This document shows positions 25,164 through 34,574 of a stretch of 64,000 nt of DNA, one piece after another. The translations under genes were made by a program, and so were the position numbers. Below the pieces are notes generated by a model. That model had not been told where the DNA came from. It did no database searches and was given only the letters and a program-made list of their open reading frames with translations. Source of the DNA: Methanobacteriota archaeon (GTDB taxonomy: Archaea > Halobacteriota > Methanomicrobia > Methanomicrobiales > Methanocorpusculaceae); assembly GCA_023396065.1 (NCBI GenBank), contig JAEWXF010000021.1, positions 46,955 through 110,954 on the forward strand. The letters are read 5' to 3'. Each line of letters opens with the position of its first letter. Within the stretch, counting starts at the first letter, position 1.

Positions 25164-28100
25164 TCATGATTCAGCTGCAGTACACACACCGCTTTCCTCA
25201 AGAATCAGGCCCGCGGTAATTGCGGACTCTAGACCCTCGGACACCCGATCCTTTACGGCAGCAGTTGCCTTAAACCCAAGGACCATACAGGTCTGGCGGA
25301 TGAGATCCTCTTTCGGCGTCGAAAACTGCTTTTCCAGCACAACAACCGCAGCAGCCCCGATCTCTGCGAGGGACACATCCCCAATCTGCCACTTTGCCGG
25401 ACGAAGACGCGGCTGAATCGTACTCTCCGGAACCGAAAGGAACCCCTCAGCATCAGCAGTAAGCCGTCCCTCATCAACCTCTGCGGCACACAGCGAGCTG
25501 ATCTTCGCCTTGATTGCCGGAGTCATCCGGGACACGCGACCCAGCTCCTTTACCCGGGTAACAAGTACACTCTCCGGCATTGGTCCTTCAACCGCCACAA
25601 TCTGGACGATCGCAGTTGCCAGAACAGAGTCCGGCACCGAGGCAAACTGATGATAACTGCCAAGGGAACACTCCTCACACACCACATACGGTACCAGACC
25701 TACACGGGAAACAGCTGCTGCTGCAGTAGCAGCTGCAGCGGGTTCTGCCGTCTCCTCATCAGTGGCCGGCTTACTCGTCTTTAACACAGTATCCGCAGCA
25801 GATTTCGCCGCAGTCTTCACCGTCTCGATCTTCGTCGCCTGTTTTTTCTTTGGAGATTTTTTCGCAGCATCCAGCGCGTCCAGAAGCTGTTTCGTACAGG
25901 CTGTCGGGTGCTGATACCATTCCGATGCCCAGACACGAATCAGCTTCCATCCAAGACCGTCCAGAACCTGCGACCGCAGGCGGTCCCGGTCCCGGGCAAC
26001 CGGGGACGTCCAGTAGTACGGGCCGTCACAGAGCACACCGGCCAGATACACTCCCGGAGTTTTGGGATCTTCCACGGCTACATCAATCCGGAACCCGGCA
26101 CATCCCACATTCCGGGCAACGGAATACCCCTGATCCTCCAGCATCCTGGCAACCGTATCGGCAAACAAACCGGCCACATCGTCCCCCGCCTCCGTACCGG
26201 AGTCAAACGGTACCGACCGGTCCGCCGCATACGTAAGGAACGTCGCAAGCGCGGCAAGACCGGACGGCGATCCGCTTTCCACCTGCAGGTCAGAACCGCG
26301 GAAGTTGGAAAACACCACGCACCGTTCGCGTGCGCGGGTAATCAGCACATTCAGCCGCCGCTCCCCGCCGTCCTGATTCAGCGGACCGAAGTTCTTACTC
26401 AGCCGGTGACTCTCATCAAACCCGTATCCGATACTGATAAGCATCGTGTCCCGCTCATCTCCCTGCACGGTCTCCAGATTTTTCACAAAGAAGTTTTCTC
26501 CGTTCTCCGGCCGCATCAACGACTCAATCTCCGGATGATCCCGCAGCAGCATCTCAACCTCCTGCCGGATGACCTCCTGCTGACGTGTCGAGAACGTTGC
26601 CACGCCGAGCGTCTTGTCCGGGAACTGCTGATAATACGCGATAACCGCTTCTGCAACTGCTTTTGCCTCACCACGGTTCACCCCCGCTTTCCCGCGTTCA
26701 TACACGGTATCCGGCAGATACACGAGGGACAGACCAAGATCAGCAGTCTCATGCATCGGTGACGGGAACACCATCAGTGTCCCGTCGTAGAACTCCTGAT
26801 TGGAAACCGCGATCAGTGACTCATGCCGTGACCGGTAGTGCCAGCGCAGCCGTTTCGTGGGGTACGACTGCTTACAGACATTCAGCAGGCTCTCCATATC
26901 CGTGATACTTGCGACCGACTCGCCAGCATCTTCATCTTCACCGGAGGACAGCTGGTCAAAGAACGAGGTCGGCGGAAGCTGACGGGAATCACCCATCACC
27001 ACCAGCTGGTTCCCGCGCATCAGCGCGCCCAGTGCATCTTCCGGCCGGACCTGACTGGCCTCATCAAAGATAATGACATCGAACTGTACCGACCGGGGAT
27101 CCAGATACTGTGCGACCGAAAGCGGGCTCATCATAAAGCACGGTTTAATCTGCTGAATCAGATGACCGGACTTACTCATCAGCATGCGGATCGACATATG
27201 ACCACGTTTGCGGTTGAACTCGCCGGTAAGCACACCCATCTCGGAGTCGCGGGACGCACCCGTATACATCTCAGGAATTTTCGCCTCCAGAATGCGGGAA
27301 ATTCTCTGGCAGTTTGCAGAGATTGCTTCCCGGTCACAGGCAGCAAATGTGGTAATCTTCTGCTCGTGTGAGACAGATGCAAACCTCGCAAGAAGCGGAC
27401 GTTCAAGGAACGCCTCGCGCAGAAGTGAATCCGCATACCCGGTAAGAAACGCCGGTACCATATCTCCCGGTGCAAGCTGATCGGAGAACAACAGCTCCAG
27501 TACCGGGGATGCAACAGTTCCGCCGCACTGATCCGTGTAGGACAGCAGTTTACTCCACAACTCTACTCCGTCAATATCCGAAGACCACAGATCACACCGT
27601 TTCCGCTGCTCTGCAAAGGTCGGGTCCTCAGTTTCAGAGATGCCAAGCCGGGTAAACAGACGTGTCCGTGCCTCGCTGTGCTGCTTTGCGGCTGCTTCCA
27701 CCGCGGAAAACAGTGCATTGACCTCGGTTGCAGGAATTGATGATGTACAGAGAATCTCCAGAGTTCTCTGCGTGGCAAGTCCCTCTCTGACCATTACGTG
27801 CAGAGCTGATATCCAGTCCGCATACGTTTTCAGGGATGCAGGACTGGTATCCTCTCCCGCCCAGACCGGACCGAATGCTGCACGATACTTTTCCTCGTCC
27901 TGTGCCCAGATATCGCGGGAACTTAAGTACTCCCGTGCATCCAGCAGGTCTTCGAGAATCTGCTTGTCCGGAGGGACAACGCCCGTATAATATGCGGCAA
28001 TTTCTGACCGGATCTCCTTGTACGCGCCGGAAAAGAGCTTGGCAAGTTTTCCCTTCTCTGCAACCTCGCGGAACGAAGAGTAGAGCCGGTTTGGATTCCG

Positions 28101-29927
28101 GGAAAAAATCTCCGGACGCAGTGACGCAAGAATTCTGTTCCGATGATCCGAGAGTTTCTGCATTGCCTCAGTCATCCGGGAGATCTCCGCAGGATTATCC
28201 CACAGGGGATTTGCCAGTGTTTCCCGGTCGGTTACAAACCCTCCGGTAAGCAGACGGCAGGCTTCCACCATCCGGGAAATACCGGTCTCCTCCCGTGGCA
28301 CCGGAACGCCGGTAAGATCCGACAGCTGCCGCATCGCGGATAGGAGTGTCTCGATTGCCGCACGGTAGGTATCCACCATCTCCAGTATCTCGTCCCGGTC
28401 CTGAGGGAGCACCATGCCGGGGCTGCATCCCGCCCAGGGATGCTGGGACAGGAGTCTCCCGGTTGGCATCAGCGCCGGGAGAAGCGCTTCAATATCATGC
28501 AGAGCAGCGATTGCATCTTTATACTGATCCGCTGTGATGTCTTTTGGAGCCGGAATCACTACCCGGGGAATCCGGGCGGACGGGCCGGCCGGGCTGTCTT
28601 CAAACTCATAGCGGTACTGTTCCCGAATACCGAACAGATCATACGGCGTAAACGCGCAGGCACCGATTGGTGTGGACAGTTCCCGGCAGTACCCATCCAG
28701 ATCACCGCGAAGAGAATCAATCTGCATACTCAGGGATTCTGAGGATCCGGGAGATGCGGTCTCGGGATGGTTCATACACCGCTCCAGTTCCCGTATTACC
28801 TCCCCTTTCTTCGCTTTCTGACTGTGAAGCTCCAGACAGAACCGCGACAGGCCTGCATTATCAAGCCGGCGCTTTACCACTTCCAGAGCAGCCATCTTTT
28901 CCGATACGAACAGAACGGTCTTACCGAGTACCAGCATTTCCGCAATCATGTTGGCAATTGTCTGGGATTTTCCGGTGCCGGGCGGCCCCTCAACTACCAG
29001 ATTTTTCCCGGCTTTCGCCTCTTCGATCACCGCAATCTGGGAGGAGTCCGCATCCAGAATGTTAAAGGATTTTTCTGACGGGAGACGGATGTCCACATCC
29101 TGCTCCGAAAACTCAATCGTTTCCGGGGCAGCTCCGGTATCCGGATGGAAAATTCCGGCAATCAGCGGATGTTCTTCCAGAGAAAAGGACTCATCCCAGG
29201 ACTCGGGATCCAGATCCTTAAACATCACGAACTTCCGGAAACTAAACAGATCCAGTGCAAGGTCCGGGACATACTGCCAGCCTTTGGCAGTAACCGCAGT
29301 TTCCACCGCCGCAAAATAGGCCTGGAGATCCTCTTCCGACTCCGGCATGGTGAACTCCGGAATGAGTACATTCTGCTCGGCAAGTTTTGCAATCAGCGAG
29401 AGAGAGGTTACGGCATCCTCCCCGGTCCATTTGAGCAGATAGTTATCCCGGACTTTCTGTCGCTGCAGTTCCACGGGTACCAGAAGCAGAGGCGCCATCA
29501 GCGGCTTATCCGGATGTTCGGCTTCGGTCCAGCTGATAAAACCGAGGGCCAGATACAGTACCGGGTACCCCTGATCCTCAAAAACAGCGCGGGATTTGGT
29601 AGCCAGTGAATACAGCCGTTTCCGCAGATCGATATCGTCATACGGGGTTTTTAGGACCAGATCCACCTGTTTTGCCGTTGGTTTGGCAAATGCAGGATAT
29701 TTCCAGAGATGTTTCTCCTCCGGAGTTGCACCGGTACTCTTTCCCGCCGGATAGAACTTCATTCCTTTTTCCGCAATGACCAGAGTGGTATACACCTGGA
29801 CCGGAACTTCCCCGGTGATTTCTATCGTGCGGGCATTTGATGGTGTATAATTGAGAAGATTATTGCGCAGCGTCAGATCGAGCAGACGTGAACGAAGCGT
29901 AGTGAGTTCTGAGGTTGCCGTACTCAT
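25164..29927 (-). CDS. Large DUF4011-SF1 helicase with MTES/Vsr-like nuclease domain and DUF3320 C-terminus
   Basis: About 1587 residues. In order: a DUF4011-like N-terminus (LRSRLLDLTLRNNLLNY), Walker A GPPGTGKSQTIANMI near 316, Walker B VIFDEASQVRPEDAL near 954, helicase motifs VQGDERDTMLISIGYG and RRLNVLITRARERC, a PD-(D/E)xK-like domain near 1280-1350 (FRIDVAV, LCDGPYYW, ARDRDRLR), a Ala/Lys-rich linker, and a DUF3320-like end. Proteins of this layout are associated with anti-phage defence in bacteria (a single-gene type is known as Hhe); that role here is inference. The ATG at 29927 is preferred because a TATA box lies about 29 bases before it; an in-frame ATG at 30026 overlaps the upstream stop. 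Confidence 0.82.
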   Translation of the reverse strand: MSTATSELTTLRSRLLDLTLRNNLLNYTPSNARTIEITGEVPVQVYTTLVIAEKGMKFYPAGKSTGATPEEKHLWKYPAFAKPTAKQVDLVLKTPYDDIDLRKRLYSLATKSRAVFEDQGYPVLYLALGFISWTEAEHPDKPLMAPLLLVPVELQRQKVRDNYLLKWTGEDAVTSLSLIAKLAEQNVLIPEFTMPESEEDLQAYFAAVETAVTAKGWQYVPDLALDLFSFRKFVMFKDLDPESWDESFSLEEHPLIAGIFHPDTGAAPETIEFSEQDVDIRLPSEKSFNILDADSSQIAVIEEAKAGKNLVVEGPPGTGKSQTIANMIAEMLVLGKTVLFVSEKMAALEVVKRRLDNAGLSRFCLELHSQKAKKGEVIRELERCMNHPETASPGSSESLSMQIDSLRGDLDGYCRELSTPIGACAFTPYDLFGIREQYRYEFEDSPAGPSARIPRVVIPAPKDITADQYKDAIAALHDIEALLPALMPTGRLLSQHPWAGCSPGMVLPQDRDEILEMVDTYRAAIETLLSAMRQLSDLTGVPVPREETGISRMVEACRLLTGGFVTDRETLANPLWDNPAEISRMTEAMQKLSDHRNRILASLRPEIFSRNPNRLYSSFREVAEKGKLAKLFSGAYKEIRSEIAAYYTGVVPPDKQILEDLLDAREYLSSRDIWAQDEEKYRAAFGPVWAGEDTSPASLKTYADWISALHVMVREGLATQRTLEILCTSSIPATEVNALFSAVEAAAKQHSEARTRLFTRLGISETEDPTFAEQRKRCDLWSSDIDGVELWSKLLSYTDQCGGTVASPVLELLFSDQLAPGDMVPAFLTGYADSLLREAFLERPLLARFASVSHEQKITTFAACDREAISANCQRISRILEAKIPEMYTGASRDSEMGVLTGEFNRKRGHMSIRMLMSKSGHLIQQIKPCFMMSPLSVAQYLDPRSVQFDVIIFDEASQVRPEDALGALMRGNQLVVMGDSRQLPPTSFFDQLSSGEDEDAGESVASITDMESLLNVCKQSYPTKRLRWHYRSRHESLIAVSNQEFYDGTLMVFPSPMHETADLGLSLVYLPDTVYERGKAGVNRGEAKAVAEAVIAYYQQFPDKTLGVATFSTRQQEVIRQEVEMLLRDHPEIESLMRPENGENFFVKNLETVQGDERDTMLISIGYGFDESHRLSKNFGPLNQDGGERRLNVLITRARERCVVFSNFRGSDLQVESGSPSGLAALATFLTYAADRSVPFDSGTEAGDDVAGLFADTVARMLEDQGYSVARNVGCAGFRIDVAVEDPKTPGVYLAGVLCDGPYYWTSPVARDRDRLRSQVLDGLGWKLIRVWASEWYQHPTACTKQLLDALDAAKKSPKKKQATKIETVKTAAKSAADTVLKTSKPATDEETAEPAAAATAAAAVSRVGLVPYVVCEECSLGSYHQFASVPDSVLATAIVQIVAVEGPMPESVLVTRVKELGRVSRMTPAIKAKISSLCAAEVDEGRLTADAEGFLSVPESTIQPRLRPAKWQIGDVSLAEIGAAAVVVLEKQFSTPKEDLIRQTCMVLGFKATAAVKDRVSEGLESAITAGLILEESGVCTAAES

Positions 29928-29948
29928 CAAAATCGTGTCCCCGTGAAG

Positions 29949-29964
29949 TGATAAATATGTATTC
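29949..29964 (-). promoter_or_regulatory. TATA-like element for the DUF4011 helicase gene
   Basis: The minus strand reads GAATACATATTTATCA, centred about 29 bases before the ATG at 29927. This spacing suits a leaderless transcript starting at or just before the ATG, and supports a start independent of the upstream agl23-like gene. Confidence 0.45.
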
Positions 29965-30022
29965 GCGGGGGGACATGAACAATGTTTTTGTACGCAGTTC
30001 TGAAAAAAAGAGATATCGTCCG

Positions 30023-31654
30023 TCACGAAGACGGCTGTATCCGGGTAAACACATCAGTATTGATACTGCCGAACTGTCCCTGACGGGTAAAGAATGCAAC
30101 CAGAAGCCCCGGATCTTTCAGGGTTGCTCCCGAATCAATCCAATAACTCAGACGAATCGTCTTCTTTTCGTATCCCGGCAGAGACTCATATGTGTCTCCA
30201 TCGTGCGTCAGAACAATATCATAATTTCCGGCAAGAACACTGTTCTCAGAAATTTTCTTGCCGAAATAACTGATCTTACTCCATTTATCGCCGCGGTAAT
30301 ACCATGTCAGAGGCCATCCCTGATCCGAGGATATCGCCACTTTCTCCGACGCATCGATTGCTGCCATTAACGGGCGAAGATCCTCAGAGTTCTGCACCTG
30401 TACAATAGGTTCGGAAATATCGGCCGGAGTAAACGCGACATGCAGCGTTATTGCCAGCAAAAAGATCACTGCAACGGCCATCAGCGGCTTGGCATACTTT
30501 CCGGCAAAGGAAACGGCATACGCTGCCACAAAGATCATCGGCAAAAGCTGGTGAAGAGACAGCCAGGGAACTTTCTCTCCGATATATGCATAGGTAATAC
30601 AGGCAACAATCATCCAGTAGATTGCAAACCGGATAAACTCGTCCTGCCGGTTGATGACCGGAGGAACGGCGGGCCTCTGGAAATAGGAGAGAAGACTCCG
30701 TTTCTCGGGAACCGGTTTTTCGGCTTCATCACCATCTGCGGCATTTTCTTCTACCGGCTCCGCTTTCCGTGCCAAGCGCGGATAGAGCAGATACAGGAGG
30801 ATTCCTGCGATGGCCAGGATCAGAATCGGCAGTTCATAGATGATAAATAATGCCAGATAGAAGTATGGCGGACCGCCCAGACGCTGCTGACCGTGCATTG
30901 ACAGCCAGTGCTCAATTGCCATCGGGCCTGCCGAAAGAATCATTTCCGGATGGGCACCAAACGACGAATACATCAGGCAGATCACCCCGAAGAACACGGC
31001 AAGGGCGAGAATCATATCCCGCAGCCAGCGCTTTGGAAGTGTGATCTTTCTGCTCCATACAAGATACAGGAAAAACAGACCGAACGTTACGAGAATGATC
31101 GGCATATTCTCCTTTGAACACATGCCAAATGCCGCTGCGAGTCCAGCAATCACCAGATAATACCATTTCCCTTTCTGAATCCACGCAAGAAATGCGACGA
31201 TAATCAGAAGTGAGAAGAAAATGATAAACACATCATTGCGCAGGAACCGGGAGAAGTAGACCATCTGCGGCGCCACGGCAATAAAAATGGCTGCTGCTAC
31301 GGAAACTTTCGCGTTCAGATATCCCATCCGGTACAGGCAATATACCAGGGGAATCAGTGCACATCCGAATACACATGGCAGGAGACGACCGACCAGATCC
31401 GAATCCCCGAAGAGGGCAAACATACCCGCGGTAATATAGTACAGGAACGGGCCGTGGTAAACAGGGTCATACACGTAGGTTCCCTGGGTCAGAAGCTGAT
31501 AGGAAAACCATGCGTGAATTGCCTCGTCATGGTGGTACAGTTTCAGATCCAGAAATGCGAATCGGAGAATAATTGCGACAATCAGAATTGCAAAAAACAC
31601 ATGTTCTACGCGAACACGACTTCGTATCATTGATAAAATGGTTGGGGCGGTCAA
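30023..31654 (-). CDS. Agl23-type multispanning membrane protein (TIGR03663, PMT/GT39-like)
   Basis: A 543-residue protein with about ten or more membrane helices and the PMT-like N-terminus RFAFLDLKLYHHDEAIHAWFSY, where the paired acidic residue follows the first helix, then YHGPFLYYITAGMFALFGDSD. I recognise the TIGR03663 family, called flippase activity-associated protein Agl23 in archaeal N-glycosylation. The start is a TTG with a strong GAGGTGA ribosome site six bases before it (31661-31667), beating the later ATG. It follows the uS10 gene by 16 bases and so may be co-transcribed with translation genes. Confidence 0.8.
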   Translation of the reverse strand: MTAPTILSMIRSRVRVEHVFFAILIVAIILRFAFLDLKLYHHDEAIHAWFSYQLLTQGTYVYDPVYHGPFLYYITAGMFALFGDSDLVGRLLPCVFGCALIPLVYCLYRMGYLNAKVSVAAAIFIAVAPQMVYFSRFLRNDVFIIFFSLLIIVAFLAWIQKGKWYYLVIAGLAAAFGMCSKENMPIILVTFGLFFLYLVWSRKITLPKRWLRDMILALAVFFGVICLMYSSFGAHPEMILSAGPMAIEHWLSMHGQQRLGGPPYFYLALFIIYELPILILAIAGILLYLLYPRLARKAEPVEENAADGDEAEKPVPEKRSLLSYFQRPAVPPVINRQDEFIRFAIYWMIVACITYAYIGEKVPWLSLHQLLPMIFVAAYAVSFAGKYAKPLMAVAVIFLLAITLHVAFTPADISEPIVQVQNSEDLRPLMAAIDASEKVAISSDQGWPLTWYYRGDKWSKISYFGKKISENSVLAGNYDIVLTHDGDTYESLPGYEKKTIRLSYWIDSGATLKDPGLLVAFFTRQGQFGSINTDVFTRIQPSS

Positions 31655-31670
31655 AACCGCTCACCTCGGA

Positions 31671-31979
31671 TTAGTTCTCCAGAACAATCTCGATGCTGAT
31701 ATCCTTTGGAACCTGGATACGCATCAGCTGTCTGAGGGCACGCTCGTCAGCATCAAGGTCAATCAGACGCTTGTGAACGCGCATCTGCCAGCGATCCCAC
31801 GTTGCGGTACCTTCTCCGTCCGGGCTTTTCCGGATTGGAACGATAAGACGCTTGGTCGGCAACGGGATGGGTCCTGCCAGATTTACACCGGTACGCTCTG
31901 CAATCTCTCGGATACGGGTACAAACCGTCTCCACTTTCTCATAATCCGTCCCAGTAAGGCGTATTCTGGCTTTCTGCAT
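31671..31979 (-). CDS. rps10: Ribosomal protein uS10
   Basis: The protein has 102 residues, the usual archaeal length. MQKARIRLTGTD, NLAGPIPLPTKRLIVPIRKSP and DIDLDAD-like segments identify uS10 of the 30S subunit. The ATG at 31979 has GGTGA five to six bases upstream; a TTG two codons earlier is less likely. It lies 36 bases after the EF-1alpha stop, conserving the ancient EF-1alpha-S10 pair. Confidence 0.96.
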   Translation of the reverse strand: MQKARIRLTGTDYEKVETVCTRIREIAERTGVNLAGPIPLPTKRLIVPIRKSPDGEGTATWDRWQMRVHKRLIDLDADERALRQLMRIQVPKDISIEIVLEN

Positions 31980-32014
31980 TGTCAATCACCACAAAAAATT
32001 CGTGATAGATGAGA

Positions 32015-33292
32015 TTATCTCATCTGCTTTGGCTTGACGTTCAGAACGAGACCTGCTGCAACGGTCATACCCATATCACGGACTGCAAAGCGTCCGAGCT
32101 GCGGGAGTTCCTTTGCTTTCTCGATAACGAGCGGGCGGGTTGGCTGGATGGTGCAGATTGCTGCATCGCCGGCCTTCAGGAATGCCGGGTTCTCTTCCTT
32201 TACCTGACCGGAGCGCGGGTCAAGCTTCTTGTCAAGGGAGATGAACATACAGGCAGTCTGGGAGGTGTGGCAGTGGAAGACCGGGGTATATCCGACGGAA
32301 AGGACGGACGGGTGCTGGAGCACAACGACCTGTGCCTGGAACTCCTCGGCAACGGTCGGCGGGTTCTCAACCGGACCACAGACATCGCCACGGCGGACAT
32401 CGTTCTTTGCAATACCACGAACGTTGAAACCAACGTTGTCACCCGGCAGTGCCTGCGGGATTTCTTCGTGGTGCATTTCAATGGACTTAACTTCTCCCTC
32501 AACGTTTGCCGGCATGAAGGAAACTTTCATTCCTTTCTTCATGACACCGGTCTCAACACGGCCTACTGGCACAGTTCCAATACCGGAGATGGTGTATACA
32601 TCCTGAATCGGAAGTCTGAGCGGCTTGTCGGTCGGCATGTCGGGCTGTTTGAAGTCGTCAAGTGCTGCAAGCAGGGTCGGGCCCTTGTACCACGGGGTGT
32701 TTGCGGATGCGACCTTGATGTTGTCACCGACGAATGCACTGATTGGGATAAACGGAGTCTCGGCCGGCTTGAATCCAACGGATGCAATGAGCTTGGACAT
32801 CTTGTCCTTTGCTTCGTTGTACTTCTCCTCGGAGTAGTTTACTGCGTCCATCTTGTTGATGGCAACGATGATCTGGTTGATACCAAGAGTCTTGGACAGG
32901 AAAACGTGTTCCTTGGTCTGCTCCATCGGGCCTTCAGTTCCGGACACGACGATGATTGCTGCATCAGCCTGGGATGCACCGGTGATCATGTTCTTGACGA
33001 AGTCACGGTGACCTGGGCAGTCCACGACGGTAAAAGAGTACTTCGGGGTTTCGAATTTCTTGTGGGCGATATCGATGGTGATACCTCTCTCACGTTCTTC
33101 TTTGAGGGAGTCCATTACCCAGGCGAACTCGAAGGTTCCCTTACCCTTGGATTCTGCTTCTTTCTTGTATGCATCAAGAATGTGCTGCTGTACGACACCG
33201 GTCTCGAAAAGAATACGGCCGACCGTGGTGGACTTACCGTGGTCAATGTGACCGATAACGGCAAGGTTCATGTGGGGCTTTTCTGCTGCCAT
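32015..33292 (-). CDS. tuf: Translation elongation factor 1-alpha
   Basis: A 425-residue GTPase that delivers aminoacyl-tRNA to the ribosome. G1 is GHIDHGKSTTVG near residue 13, G3 DCPGHRDF near 92, G4 NKMDAV near 150. The effector segment KERERGITID and the C-terminal LDLKPKQM-like end (VLNVKPKQMR) are archaeal EF-1alpha. The ATG follows a GGAGAT site. Codon use is strongly biased, leaving a long open frame on the opposite strand, which is a shadow. Confidence 0.98.
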   Translation of the reverse strand: MAAEKPHMNLAVIGHIDHGKSTTVGRILFETGVVQQHILDAYKKEAESKGKGTFEFAWVMDSLKEERERGITIDIAHKKFETPKYSFTVVDCPGHRDFVKNMITGASQADAAIIVVSGTEGPMEQTKEHVFLSKTLGINQIIVAINKMDAVNYSEEKYNEAKDKMSKLIASVGFKPAETPFIPISAFVGDNIKVASANTPWYKGPTLLAALDDFKQPDMPTDKPLRLPIQDVYTISGIGTVPVGRVETGVMKKGMKVSFMPANVEGEVKSIEMHHEEIPQALPGDNVGFNVRGIAKNDVRRGDVCGPVENPPTVAEEFQAQVVVLQHPSVLSVGYTPVFHCHTSQTACMFISLDKKLDPRSGQVKEENPAFLKAGDAAICTIQPTRPLVIEKAKELPQLGRFAVRDMGMTVAAGLVLNVKPKQMR

Positions 33293-33382
33293 AGTAATTT
33301 ATCTCCACTTTGACTCATTGATAGGCACAGTGCAGATGCACGATACCTGTCTCAATACGAGTATAACAGATTCGATGTGGAA

Positions 33383-33394
33383 CCATATAAATCA
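33383..33394 (-). promoter_or_regulatory. TATA box of the EF-1alpha operon
   Basis: The minus strand reads TGATTTATATGG about 95 bases upstream of the EF-1alpha ATG, the best TATA match in the gap. It implies an untranslated leader of about 65 bases. A weaker GTTATACTC lies nearer the gene (about 33360). Confidence 0.5.
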
Positions 33395-33483
33395 ATCTGT
33401 GAACCCGCTTCGCGCAGCGGCGGTGGTCTCTGAAAATGGTGGAATCGATAGACTAATAGGGATTTGAGGCAGTAATCTGAGTT

Positions 33484-33792
33484 ATGAAGACGTTACCCCT
33501 GAATAGGAAACCAAACGGTAAAGCAACGGTAATGTGCGGGGATGCAGAAGTATCCGTTCACACTACCTGTGTATTCTGCGCGCACTGTGCAGGTATCCGG
33601 GTAAACCGCCGGGTGACACCATCCCCGTACGCGCAGGCGCTTCGCGGTTCCAATGGCGGGATGGCTCTCGATGAGCAGCTTATGGAAGGGATGATGATGT
33701 TCAATACGGTTATTGAAGACAAAAATGCGACTGATATTGAATGCGCAGATGATGCGGGATGCGGATTTACGCAGATTTCTCGCAGACGCTGA
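33484..33792 (+). CDS. Small cysteine-rich protein of unknown function
   Basis: A 102-residue protein I do not recognise. It has cysteines spaced C...C-x2-C-x2-C (VMCGDAEV, TTCVFCAHCAGI) and two more near the end (IECADDAGCGF), suggesting a bound metal. Codon choice and third-position G+C look like the neighbouring genes, which supports real coding. It runs divergently from EF-1alpha and ends against the cobS stop without a gap. No clear ribosome site precedes the ATG. Confidence 0.6.
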   Translation: MKTLPLNRKPNGKATVMCGDAEVSVHTTCVFCAHCAGIRVNRRVTPSPYAQALRGSNGGMALDEQLMEGMMMFNTVIEDKNATDIECADDAGCGFTQISRRR

Positions 33793-34536
33793 TCAGCCCA
33801 GCATTCCCGCTGCAAGCGCAAATGCTACTGCCACTGCCGCGCGGGTAATTTCATTGCCCGCCCCGGTCACATCCCCGTTTACGCCGCCAAAGCATCTGAG
33901 CGCGGTATACCACAGTATCAGAAACACTGCGAGTGCCGTACAGAATCCTATGGCAATAATCCGTTTTTCCGGAAAAAGAAAGAGCGGCATGGTAAGGAGT
34001 ACTGTGTAGACAGCAAACCTGCGGCTCGACATTCCGTAGATGTAGCTTTGAATACCCTCGTGAAAGGGTTTTCCCAGAGCGGAAAAGAGACCCATCCCCA
34101 TTTTTCCAAAAACCTCACCGCAAAAAACAGCAAGCGCAATTGCAATCGGCGGGAGCGCAGCAAACCCGGCAAACGTAATCAGAACGGTCATCATCCCGAG
34201 CGCAAGCGCGCCGGCGCCGCAGGTTCGGTCTGTCATTGCGGCAATTCGTTTCTCCCGGCTTCCGTGAGCCATCAGACCGTCCCCGAGGTCCAGCAGTCCG
34301 TCGAAATGATTCGCACCGGAAATAAAAATTGCCAGAGCGAGGGTCAGTGCGGCGACAACCAGTGATTCGGTGTAGCCGAAGTACCATGCCGCAATCCCCG
34401 GCAGCGCGGCAATGGTTCCGGTTACATATCCTGCTACCGGATACAGCCAGCTCCGCTTTGCAAACAGATCAAAATCCGACGGGGTTCCGAGTGGAAGAAT
34501 CGTAGTGAACTGCAGCAGGGCGCGGACTGATTTCAT
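33793..34536 (-). CDS. cobS: Adenosylcobinamide-GDP ribazoletransferase (cobalamin synthase)
   Basis: This 247-residue integral membrane enzyme joins adenosylcobinamide-GDP with the lower-ligand nucleoside to complete cobamides. The signature FDGLLDLGDGLMAHGSREKRIAAM follows the first helices, and MGLFSALGKPFHEGI is family-typical. It is divergent from cobT, whose product is the activated lower ligand, with only 38 bases between the two starts. Cobamides serve methyl transfer in methanogenesis and the B12-dependent Mmp10 in this window. Confidence 0.93.
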   Translation of the reverse strand: MKSVRALLQFTTILPLGTPSDFDLFAKRSWLYPVAGYVTGTIAALPGIAAWYFGYTESLVVAALTLALAIFISGANHFDGLLDLGDGLMAHGSREKRIAAMTDRTCGAGALALGMMTVLITFAGFAALPPIAIALAVFCGEVFGKMGMGLFSALGKPFHEGIQSYIYGMSSRRFAVYTVLLTMPLFLFPEKRIIAIGFCTALAVFLILWYTALRCFGGVNGDVTGAGNEITRAAVAVAFALAAGMLG

Positions 34537-34574
34537 ATCTATTATTCCTTGTCAGTCCAAATAGATATAGAATC

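Noticed and set aside
32009..33313. A 434-codon open frame opposite EF-1alpha
   Set aside because: It arises from the strong codon bias of EF-1alpha, which avoids codons that would be stops on the other strand; the translation shows no family.
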